NCBI RefSeq assembly: GCF_000003815.2
Contig: NC_049997.1
Coordinates: forward strand, 10,287,860-10,347,859
Source: Branchiostoma floridae
Taxonomy: Eukaryota; Chordata; Leptocardii; Amphioxiformes; Branchiostomatidae
Length of the DNA stretch: 60,000 nt
Direction: 5' to 3'
The notes under the pieces are model-generated. The model did not search any database, was not told where the DNA came from, and saw only the letters and a list, made by a program, of their open reading frames with translations. Made by a program: the position numbers and the translations under genes. Positions 13,101-25,100 of this stretch are shown here, in pieces (the first letter of the stretch is position 1; every line of letters begins with the position of its first letter).

Positions 13101-16100
13101 CAAAATACCACCTGCATATCAGCAGGTTAGTGTAGGTTAAAGTTGGGCTGTGCAGGTATTTCTGATGTCTACCTGCACCTACTGCTGAGGATATACAGAT
13201 CAAACGTCCGTTCAGTCCTTCTATATGCAGCAGAAACTTGGAGAACAAATAAAAAGATCGAGCAGCGCATTAGGGGTTTTGAAAGTAGATGCCTCAGGAG
13301 AATCCTGAAAATACGTTGGGAGCAAAGAGTCTCCAACAAGGAGGTTGCCGAACGTACAGGAATTCCCAACATCGTTGAGGAAATAAAACGCAGACGTTGG
13401 AAGTGGTTGGGGCACGTGCTGCGTATGCACAAAAACAGACACCCTTATGTCGCCCTCAAATGGACCCCTCAAGGGAAGCGAAGCAGAGGCAGGCCTCTAG
13501 GGACCTGGAGAAGGACGGTTGAAGGGGAGATGAAGGCAGCACGTAAGACCTGGCATGAAGTTAGATGGATGGCCCAAGATAGGAAGGACTGGAAGAAGTT
13601 CGTCAGTGCCTTATGCTCCACCAAAGGGAGCGAAGAGGATTAGGTAGGTAGGTAGGTACCTGCACCTACACAGGGCTCCCTTGAAAATCAGTCTGCTAGA
13701 CTGAAGGGACCACCCTATAAGATCAATAAATAAATAAAAAAATCGATTTATCCTGTTATGAATTCTATGGTGCACTTTTGAATAATATTTGAATGGTGCA
13801 GGTAACATATGTCAGGTGCAGGTAACTTTTGAAATTACCTGGACCAGTGCAGGTAGTCAGGAAAAAGTATTTTGAGCCCTGCCAGAGGTTGAGCATTTTC
13901 CAATCAGCTGGGCAGACTAGTCGCACATGGAAACAGTTTCGGTGAGGCTATTTCCCATGGACATAGCTGCATCTGAAATCACTAACACCCTCTCATCCCA
14001 GCCTTAGGCCACACCGATTTAATTTCTTGGTTCACAGATTCGCTCGCTCCTATTTTTTGGGAAAAAAAATAAAAATAAAAATTACCACTCAGCAAATTTT
14101 CACCATTAATGAAACCATTCACCAACTTTCTGGTGTAGCAAATTGGCCTTTATATTATAAGCTCCTTAAAGTGTGGGTACAGGTGCTGTTACTGTACAAA
14201 AATAGTGTTTTTGTACTTTTTTCAAGCTGAAAACTTTTTTCTTTATGTTTTGGATTAGCCGTTACCTTTACCCCAACCATTTTACAATTTTTATTTTTAT
14301 TTCGCCCTCTCGCTTCATATTTTTTATGAAAAAATCCGTGAACCAAGAAATTAAATTGGTGTGGCCTTAGGCCCCCTTTCCACTAGACAGCAAATGCTGA
14401 GCCACTGTACAGCTACCAAAATTGGATTTGTGCGACCCCTGATTTTATATTACTGTAAATGCATTTAAATTCGCGGGGATTTAATTTCGCGGTAGCGAGA
14501 AAAAGGACTTTTCGCGGTGGTATAATTTGCAGTAGCACCATGCACTGTAGTATCCTAATGCCCTGGAAAAGTGTTCGCGGTGGTTTTAAACTTGCGGTGA
14601 AATGGCCGACGCAAAAACCGCGAACATAAATCCACCGCGAACATTTCTGCATTTACAGTAAGACTTTAACGTAAATTCTTGCCCGTGGGTTAATTGCAAC
14701 ATGAGCGGATGAAACGGTGTATAAAACAATATAGCAAGTGTCTACTCTAGTCTGAAAGCTAACTCTAAATTGGTTATTGGGTTCGACTTCTTTTTCGGAG
14801 CCAGTGGAAGACAAAAGATCCTGCATTTATGATTGGAATATGATGCAAGGTGTAGTATGTTTTACCAGTGAGAGACAACAATAAAGAGATGGATTTGTTG
14901 TCTCTCACTGATAAAACATACTACATCTTGCATTATATTCCAGGGGTTTTGTCACACCTGTTAATACGAAACGTAGAAAGAATCCTTCTTCATCTATTAG
15001 TATCAGTATGAAATTCATTGAGATATCCATCAAATCCTTGATCACTAATACTAGGGTCACATTTCCAAACTGCCCCATTCGAAATCTCCAGGCAGATCTA
15101 TTGGGGCATAAGGAGTTTCGCTCAGAATACTCCTTGACCAGCTAAACTCCTTATGCCACCGGTAGCCGAACATTAGCCTGGTCGGGCTGTTTAAGAAATG
15201 AAAAATAAGATGTATACCTATAAATAATAAAAATTCATGCCCACTACGTACTCTCCTTTTTACATTTTGTGTGTTTTGGTCTTTTATATCATATTTTTTG
15301 TTCCCGAAAGCTGACGGGTTTGTGACCTATAGGCATAAGCAGTTGTAGCCTCTAGCTGAAAAAAAATTTCTTGTGATTTATGGCAGATGCTGGAAGGGGA
15401 GAGAAAGGATGAGGAAGGGCAGGAGGGGGGCAATTGTTGTTACAGAACCAGCGGCACTGTAAAATGAGGGTCAGACAGACCCCACTGGTAGGAGATGAGT
15501 CTGGACCAGGTGAGGATAACCTTTGTCCTATACCCATCAGTCAGCACAGCTATCCAGTTGTGTTGAGGCACCAAGCGAATTTTGGGTTTAATAATACAGG
15601 TACTTTGAATTATCTTAGGCTGATTTAATCATGCTTCTTTTTGGCCCGTCCTACATTGCTCAGGCCAGTTACAGCCCTGGACAGCGGAGTTTGTGTTTTA
15701 ACACAGACTAGAATTATCTTACAACATTGGAAATGTTAGCCCTACCTTTTTTGAACATACACTGTCATCTCTTGTAAAACTGGCTATCTTGTGCACTTTC
15801 TTCAACATCGTGTTCCTTTTTTGCTACGGTAATGATGTTTGGCACCAAATTTTTATGTATCATGTGCTAATAAGGCAGCTGGGGGAAGGTTAAAAATACA
15901 GAATGTCATAAAAATGCTGCAAAAAGATGAGCAAAATGAGCACTATCAACATCTGCTTGGAGATTACCAGGGTAGCAAATATTGGACTTGGTTATATGAG
16001 AGTGGTGAAACATTTGGATGGACCACAAACAAAAGAGGGAGATACACAAAAGTCATTGTCACAATGTATGGTACATTGTTGGATTGTTGTATCTACTTTT

Positions 16101-19100
16101 CTCAATGTTGCATGTCATGCACAAGATGAAAAGGATATTTCCAACGATGTGAACTATCCGGATGCCTCTTGTCCTTCCCTTGTGGGCAAAATATACATTC
16201 AGCAGGTGTTTGGTTAAGGTTTGTTGTGTTGTTATGGCTAACCTTGGCACCAAGGCCATTGCAAAATGCCTGCTTGTGATAATTATCAAGTCAAGGACTT
16301 TTTCAGACAAATTTTCCATCTAACTTTTTTTTAGTAACAGTCCAAAAAAATAACTGACCAAGATGAAAAAAAAAAGAGTCCAAACAGAACCTTTAATCAA
16401 CTTGAAAAGAACAACTGTCCAAGTATTTCCAGCTGTTCCAACATTTTCCGCCCTAAAACAACAGAACTTCTTGAGCTGTTTCCACAGAGGAAAGTCTAAA
16501 TGGAGCTATTCTGTCAAACCTCTACATTTCTGACAGACTGTCATTTCTAATGAAGACAAAAGGGTCTGCTAAAACTGCACATGACCTTCATCTTTGCTGA
16601 CCTTGTACGTGGAATTGTGACTTGATGCTGAACAGCTGTGAGAGGAAGGCAGATATAACAGTATCAAACTTCATCTGTGATTCAAAATTGAAATGTCCCA
16701 AACAAAAATAAGCATTAACTTAATTATAAATATTTTCTAAACGTTAGATTCAAACAACAAACTTCTAGAAGGAATTTCATGAACATTGTTTAACTGTTTT
16801 ATTCAGATCAATTTAGACCTAGATTAGAGTCGGCTAGTCCAGTAACTGCTGGAAAAATTCCAACTGATGGTGATCAGCAACTGTTTTGCACGGTCTAGTA
16901 CAGCACAAACTCTCCCATTTTCTTAGATTCTTTCCAGCATGTTTTGTAAATCCTGAACACAATAAACATTCTGTGCAGTTCACTTCTTCTCCCCTAATTA
17001 TTTGTGTGTGTGTGGCACAGAGAGCTGGGACAATCAACACCAGGGATCAACGCAGTGTAGCCTGAGTGTAGTCTCCAAGCGGACGTGTCAGCTGGATGGC
17101 AAAAGAGAAGAAGTTGGCCAAGTAGGGACAAATACGTTGCCATGGGATTTCAGTCAGTCTTTTGCAGCCATGGCTGATCAGTTCACTCCTAGCCCAATCA
17201 ACTCCTGCTAGACTTTTATTCCTAACTTGGCCAAATTCCCCTATCACTATTCGGCCAGGCGGGAGTCTGGTAGAGACTAGCCGGATTGCGCCATCTCTGG
17301 AGATGCCAAATTGGCCAGACTAACTACAGCGGATTTTGTAGCAGCTAATGGGGCAAGCGAGGAAGTTTGAAACCGAACCTCTGCAAGGGAAACACTCTGT
17401 CAAGGACAAAGTCAGCTGATGAAAGACATGCAGCAAATTAAACCTTGCTAATATGGCTACTCTTATTCTCAGCAGGAAAAATCCAGATCTTTCCTGTGAT
17501 TAAGAAGAAGCTGAGACACATTTATAGGTGTTCTTTGATCAACGGAGTATAAAGGAATTTGTGGATCAAGTTAAAATTCGATCCACATTGTACCACAGTT
17601 AGGGCTGTGTACCTAAACAAATTTCAGGTACAGGTACAGGTACACGGGTTTAGGTACAGGTCCGCATGCCCGTAGCCAGGATTTTGCCTGGGGGGGGTTC
17701 GTTTTACTCTTTGGCGGACCAACGAGCGCCAAAGGCGCGATGCGAGCGCCGAAGCCGCGAGTTTCCTAGGGGGGGCCGGGGGCATGCTCCCCCGGAAAAT
17801 TTTGAACTCTCTGAAATGGCATTTCCTGCGTTTTTGAGAGATTTTCAAAGGAAAAATCAGAGACGCTCACACAACTGCTTCAGACATTAATTTATTCGAC
17901 GAAAACGAAAGATTGGGGACATCAGTTATGAAATGGCACATCATCACTTCTCCGAACTTTTAACTGGCTCTGATACCCCATTCAATTTGTATACGACAAT
18001 CGACACGAAAACTGGATGCTTTACAACGCTCTTGTACTTGAAATGTTTTTCCTCTTAGAAATGGGTGAAACTACATCGTGCCAATCAGCAGGCTCTATCA
18101 CTGTGTACAAGATAAAAAGTATGGCATCTACATTTATCAATTAACTACAGTTCTATAGCTTATCTTAACTTGTGTCGGCGCTGTCATCCACCGGGCAGTC
18201 CGCCAAATAAGACTTCCGGGCACCTTTAACCATAGCAACAGCCAGGCTTGACTTTTTTGACCGCGGTCATTGCCACCCCCGTTAAACTCCAGCTCCGGCC
18301 CGCACGGTCCAGCTCTTGCCAGCACGGTCCAGCTCCGGCCCCGGCTTTGATTCCAGCTCCGGCCCGCACGTCCCAGCTCCGGCCACACGTTCCAGCTCCG
18401 GCCCGCACGTCCCAGCTCCGAGCTGGAATCAGTGCGGACCGGAGCTGGACCGTGCGGGCAAGAGCTGGACCGTGCGGGCTGGAGTTCAACGAGGGTGATG
18501 GCGTGAAAGTTGTCGACGTCTTTCTAACGCGTGCCACGCCCCGCCTCGCGCGGGCCGGGTCTTTTACATAACAGTAGCACGCCCCGGACTCAGGAAGAAC
18601 TAACTGTAAACCGCAGGGTTCATCTTTACTCTATGACAATGTCTTGGAGCAATTTTTCTAGGATTCTAGACCCGTTGGAAATACAAATTAGTCCGCCTTT
18701 TAAAAGTATTGTGCATTGAAAAAACGGACCTTCGAGAAAAAAGCGGACCTTCGAGCCCGCGTGGGGGGGTGCGTCCGCACCCCCCCGACCCCCCCCTGGC
18801 TACGGGCATGGTCCGGACCTTCACTTGTACCTAAAAAAGTTTAACCAAGTATATGTACCGTATATTCTCGAATAAAGTACGCACTATTTTAACTTTTCAA
18901 AATTGAAAAGGTGCTACAAGTTGTTGCCAAAGTTGGGGTGCGTACTTTATTTGAGGTCACTGCACAGAGAAATGGTAAAAAAAGCCTAAAATAAAGCAAG
19001 GTGGGGCTACACTTATATTTCAAAACATACACATTGTTGTTGTCTTGTAGTTGTCTAAACATGAAACAAAGAAATTGTCTAAACATGATTTACATAAGAT

Positions 19101-22100
19101 TGGCATTTGCATACAATCCTTTTGAGTTAGTGACTTTGACTTGTACAACTGGTTTTTCCTGATTTCTTCTACCAGTTCTCAGTGATTTTATAATTTGCAT
19201 TAGGCAATTCACAAGTTCATAGAGACAATGACAGTGTAAATGCAGGTTATTTCATGCAAAATAACCTGGGGAAAACATCATAAATTTGAATTTATCCAGT
19301 TAAAGGTCTGTTCAAAATTGGTGGAGAAGGGGTGCGTACTTTATTTGAGTTTTTCCATTTTACCTTTCAGTCCCAAAGATCTGTCTAAGACTTGTCCAAA
19401 ATCAGGGGTGCGTACTTTAATTGAGAATATACGGTAAGTTAAACATGTAGCTAACTGTCTTTTCTAGTGATAAATTGTCATCTTTGTATTTGGAATTACA
19501 TATTTGAGTCTCAAATCAATTTCTTCTGCAAGTTTTCTTAAGTTTCAACTGCAAGATTATCACCATTGTCATTGTTGATTTGGGATTTACTTGTCCAGCA
19601 GTCTTAAAAAGTAGTGTTTGAGTGTGATTTAGTTTGTTTAGGTACAGGTACAGGTACACAGATGTTAAGGTCCGGACCTGTACCTAAACAATTTTTTAGG
19701 TACGATACAGGTACGGGTATTTAGGTACACAGCCCTAACCACAGTTGTAAATCCACAGGTAGTTTTCTCCCAGTGCTGGTTCTTGTCTGTCATCTGACAC
19801 CACTTCTGTACATGGGCACCTGAGGTATTCATGGCAGCCTCATGGTACAAAGCCAAGGTTAAACTAAGGCACAACAACAACAAAATTACAGCAGCCCTAT
19901 AGCTAGGTGAGTACAGCCTGGGGTGTTTCAAATATGGGATGGACAAAACCGAAGGATGACAAACTTTGGATAAGAATTGTCTAGAAAGGATGGATGATAA
20001 AGAGATAATAATACCATAATCAAAAACAATCACTGTAGAAATATGAACATTTTACTTGCAAAAGAACATAGGCAACAAAAGCAAAAAGAAAATTAATGGC
20101 TATTGTTTCTTACTTGATTTGTTGACAGAAAATTAAAGAAAGGGAGTTGTTTTTTCCTGTACAACGTATTGGCCTTATGGACATATTATAGAGACCAAGA
20201 AGTCATTTATTTATCAAATATCCCATACAAGTTTCTACCATTCAGAGAGAACTTTTACACTACACTCTCAGAATCAGTTATTGAAAGACAGAAAAATCAA
20301 GAGACCTGAACATTGGCAGTCGAATGTCGAATATTTTTCTCTGCAACGACAAATAAGAGAAGAGAAAACATTTACACTCCAGTCTCAGAATCGGTAGCAT
20401 TACTTGTTTAAATGGTTTTCTCTGTTTTGTAATTATAGCAGGTGGTGGTAAATAATGGGTCCCAAGTTGTTTCTCTACAGCGTAAACAGGAAGGCAGCTT
20501 TTACAGACGTTCCGTTTGCTCTGAGTGATGGAGGTCATCCTTCTGTACCATAAACTTGACTCTACTAACACAGGAGCATGCTGGGAGGTCATGACCGGAG
20601 GTCAGGTACGAGGTAAACCTTTGTGTGCGCACGTTAGCAGGTGTCTGTTATGTCTGGGGAAAGTAATGGAGAGGATACCGGAGACTGTGTTGACTGCACG
20701 GCCACTGGAATTTCAAGTTTCCATATGGGGGGAAGTGAAGGAGATAGTTTGTTTTGTTTGAATATGCTTGGGTGCAAGGTTGAAGCTGTTGAAAAACAGG
20801 TTAGCTACCACTAAAAGGATCCAGATAAATCCTTTGGTTTTTAGATACAGACAAATGAAAGGGGGCTGTCTTAAGATCTTATAAGAAGTGTAAGAAGACA
20901 TTCAAATAAGGAGGACAATTGAAACTCAGAAAGATAGGAGTTTGGCTGAAATACAAGGCTTCTCACTCTAACCAAGGAGCTTTTATCAGGAGGAGAGAGC
21001 AAGGAGTTACCCGCCCGCTGTGCTCCTTTGTTTCGCCCCGTTAAATCCCGCAGCGCGTCATTGAAAGCGGCGCCCGTCTGATCTGATGTTCGTAGCGCCG
21101 GATGGCGCGGTTTCTATGCTAATGACCCACGCCATGACGTCATAGCCCTCGCCGAGCCAGCCCGAAGCCTGATCGGCAAGAGGCGAAGTGAGTCAGGTTT
21201 CCGACGATTGCCTTATTTGGGAAACTCGGCAGGCATGCGAAAACGTCATCATGTGAGAGCGGACAAAATGGCGGTTCTGTAGCTATCTTCCGCGTCTTTC
21301 CACGACAATCATGGGTAAGTTTACGGCCATTTTTGTGGACCTACCTCTGTTTTTTTGCGATAGAATTATGAATTTTCTGATATATCTTTAGGTGGCTATA
21401 AAAAAAATATGACGTTTTTCTTCGCTAAGCTGATATTTTTTCCAAACAGTTGAAGGGGTGTTCGTCAAAATGGCGTGGTCTCCCATGTTCGAACCTTGCT
21501 AGTTTTTGTCGAACCATCCCGGTTTTTATTAGGAAGAATCGTCATTGCGACAGAAGTGGGCGACTTTTTGCATGATTTTTGTTGCCCTTTGGGTCTTGAT
21601 TTGACTAGCATGTGTCGATTTCTTTCGCATTTATTTGATTTTTGCAAGGAGATTTTTGTCGATAATTAATTTTTTAACGACTGTCGCTTACCTAGTAAGT
21701 TGAAAATGATTTTAGTCAAGTTCTTCGTAGTCATTTATTGTAGGTATACTTCCAGAAAATTAGAGGACGTAATCCCATAAAACAAGGAGCTTTTTATCGA
21801 TATCTATCTATGTATCCAAGGGCTCCTTGATGTATCTATCTATCTGTCTATATGATTAATATATAAGTTATATATGAATACACTGTGCAGATACAATGAA
21901 GAATCTTATTAGGGAAATGAGAGATATGTTTTTATAACTATATGATATGTTTATTTCACTTAAAAAAATTACAGAATGTGACCCTATCTGATATTTATAT
22001 ATCTATTCTTAGTTTTTTGTAAATACTCAGTGCCTATACAGATGATATATAGGAATTGATATTAAATGTATGTGATATATTATGATTTAATATTATGATA

Positions 22101-25100
22101 AATATATGATATGTTTGTTATTACATATATTACATAATGTCTGGAAGACTCTTGATGCACCACTCGGTTCATGAATCAGTTCAGTTTAAACCAAAAAATA
22201 TACATATACCAGTGTAAGCACAAATTGGGCAGTAAGTTACAAATGCATATCTGCCTGAGTATTTTGTTCTACATATGTAATTAAGATGTATGATAACCTC
22301 CTTTGTCTGCCAAAAGGATTCACAATCTTAATCCTTTATTTCAGATCACAAAGGAAATCTTTTGAAAGTTTGCAGGACGTGCGGTGTTCGTTTCAAAATG
22401 AAGAAAGGAAACCCAAAACCTGTGACAGCCTTTAGAGAAGTCATTTTGCATCTGTTTAATGGCTCTGATGTTTGTCGTGATCAAGAGGACATTCATCCAC
22501 CATTTGTGTGTGAGAAATGCAGGGGTGTCTTAAGCAAGGCTCAAGGGAAGATGAAGGCAGGACAAGCAGCAGTAACAATGCTAAGTGACAAGCTGCCAGA
22601 TTTTCAGCCACACCTAGAAGACAATTGTATCATATGCAATTACAAGCCAACTGGCAGGCCAGTAAAGAAGAAACCATGGTCCTTGAAAGAATCGTCCCCG
22701 GTTGAAGTTGCCACCCTAACAGCCCCAGCCTGTACATCTGAAGAGGACGCGCCCCTCCCAACCCCAGCCTGTACATCTGAAGAGGACGCGCCCCTCCCAA
22801 CCCCAGCCTGTACATCTGAAGAGGACGCGCCCCTCCCAAACCCAGCCTGCATATCTGAAGAGGACGCGCCCCTCCCAACCCCAGCCTGTACATCTGAAAA
22901 GGACGCGCCCCTCCCAACCCCAGCCTGTACATCTGAAGAGGACGCGCCCCTCCCAACCCCAGCCTGTACATCTAGAGACGAGGCACCTCTTGATGTCCTC
23001 ACTGATAAAGAGATCACTGAGGAAGCAGTCAAACATGGATTCGTTTATCTGGGTACAGTTAACAACGGTGACCTCGCTGTTGGCAAGTGTGATGTCAACA
23101 GCCTTCACTTTGATATACAACAACAAATAAACATCAAACAGGACAGAACATGGGAGATGCTCGTATATAAAAAACGCATTCCTCAATCCCACCCAGCACT
23201 GTCATCTCTTGATCTTCCATCTGTTGTCACCATGCACACAATGTCAAAGTTGTTCTTGGAACTGACACACTGTTACATTTGTATTGGAAATGTTGGCTAT
23301 GAGGAGCTGTTGGAGGAGAAGAGAGATGGGATGGAAATTGTCGTCTTTAAGGGTAACAATGGTACCGTAGTTGCAAAGGAGGAGAAAGGTCTTATCAAAG
23401 ACGGGGGGAGACCATACCACCATACAATCCGACATGTCAACTGCCAACTTGTTATTCCATCAAATAAATTGACCAACAAATGTGAAACATGCACCAAGTA
23501 TAGCAGCTCATTACGCGGGATGCTACACAGGGTTAGACATAAGGGCAACACGGATCTGTCACACTCCTCAAGGGTTCCAAACAAGCACCTGACAAAAGAA
23601 CAGCTGAGGGCCAAAACAGCAGATGTGCAGCGGGAAAAGACACTACAAAAGACTATAGCTTCAAAAGCAAAGGAATGTGTTGAGAAGGCAGTAGAGAAGG
23701 AAGGGTGTCATGTGAAGGAAAGCCAACATGCTTTTTTACAAACAATGTTAAAGACTGGGAATGATAAGATGCAGTTTCAAGATAACTCTCCACAGCAGTT
23801 TTTGTATGAGCAGCAACTGAAGCAGGCACAGCAACATGACGCAAGAACAATGCGCTGGCATCCCATGATGATTCGGTGGTGCCTTTCAATATTCTACCAG
23901 TCACCTGCAGCCTACGACACAATTCGCAACTCCGGATTCCTTTATCTACCTCACCGCACAACACTGCAACAATATTCCAAGTTCACAAATCCAACTCCTG
24001 GCTTCAACCCGGACATCCTGAAACGGCTAGGAGAAGAGTCAAATGTTGTAAATGAAGTAGAGTATAAGAAGAATGTTTGCCTGATATGGGACGAGATGAA
24101 GATAAAGTCAGGCCTTGTGTATAGCAAAACATCAGGAGAACTTGTTGGCTTCACAGACCTTGGTGGTGTAAACAACGAACTGAAAGCCTTTGAGAAAAGA
24201 TGTCAGGCTGAACAACATGGAACTGAAGAAGAACCTGACCTGGCCACACACGTCCTTGCCTTCATGGTGCGCGGCATCTTCATCAATCTACAGTTTGTCT
24301 TTGCATACTTTCCCTGCCTTGGTTTTTCCAGTGATCAACTGTATCCTGCTGTGTGGCAAGCGAATGCAATCTTGGACCAGATGGGGTTCCATGTGAGGGC
24401 ATTCGTGTCTGATGGCGCATCACCAAACCGGAGGTTTGTAACTGTAAACAACTATGTCTCTGCGGACTATAATGCCCCACTGATCATTCCTCAAGTGTAT
24501 GAGTGTGAACAGATTTGTAATAAAGTGCATGAAAATTTCGGTTTTCAGCTTTATTGGTGTGTGCTAACAATATTCTATAACATTTTTGGTACATATTACA
24601 GTTGTAGACTCTTTATATATAGAGTTTTTTATTGATTGCTGTTCAACAACCTCTAAATACATCACAGCGCCCAAAGGCGCTGAATTGCGTATTTAGGCAT
24701 TAAAAACATTTACACATACATTAAAAACTTAACATAGGAAGGCAATTAAAATTACAGGCTTCCAATCATATCGCACAAGTTACAATCATTTATGATATGA
24801 TTGACTATCTGTTTTAACTTCCAGGTTTTACAAGGTCCATGAGGATGACCAACGTCTTGTGTACTGGACCTGGAATCCCTACAGACCTGGCGAGAAGATG
24901 TACTTCATGTCTGATGTGCCTCATCTCATGAAAACAACCCGCAACAACATGGAGAATTCGGGCTGGCACAGCAAAACAAGAAATCTGCATGTGAGTATTG
25001 CTTTGTTTGTGTCTACTTCAATTCTGACTTGATGTATTTTCATTTTTGTTTGTTTTAGGGATAAACTTACCATCAATGTTCTTCGTTTTTCTTATGTCTT

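Larger units (their letters stand above)
13094..13881. mobile_element. hAT-like element (AGGGCTCAAAATAC ends) split by a LINE
   Basis: Ends TAGGGCTCAAAATACC and TATTTTGAGCCCTG. The interior is full of GTGCAGGT/ACCTGCAC words. Sister copies: 35764-36128 and 43464-43803. A LINE fragment (13183-13657) has inserted in the middle. Confidence 0.75.
17600..19737. mobile_element. hAT element with 8-bp duplication ACCACAGT, hosting two nested elements
   Basis: Ends TAGGGCTGTGTACC and the exact inverse GGTACACAGCCCTA. Duplication ACCACAGT at 17592-17599 and 19738-19745. Subterminal arrays of TTAGGTACAGGTACAGGTAC occur at both ends. No hAT transposase remains; most of its length is the nested elements 17665-18810 and 18858-19434. 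Confidence 0.88.

Noticed and set aside
13143-13182. ATG of the LINE-derived open frame at 13143
   Set aside because: These codons belong to the hAT-like host repeat; the LINE starts after the target duplication at 13183.
18226-18571. Alanine/proline/arginine-rich frames on both strands
   Set aside because: Low-complexity translation of a GC-rich inverted tandem array within a transposon.
22630-23192. Three long antisense frames opposite the transposase repeat (MYRLGLGGARPLQ-type)
   Set aside because: By-products of the 39-bp repeat, whose length is divisible by three, so stops are absent in all frames.
24434-24635. Reading frame continuing past the second transposase exon (VTVNNYVSAD...)
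   Set aside because: A donor at 24434 and acceptor at 24824 restore the conserved SPNRRFYKVH continuation; the tail is not transposase-like.
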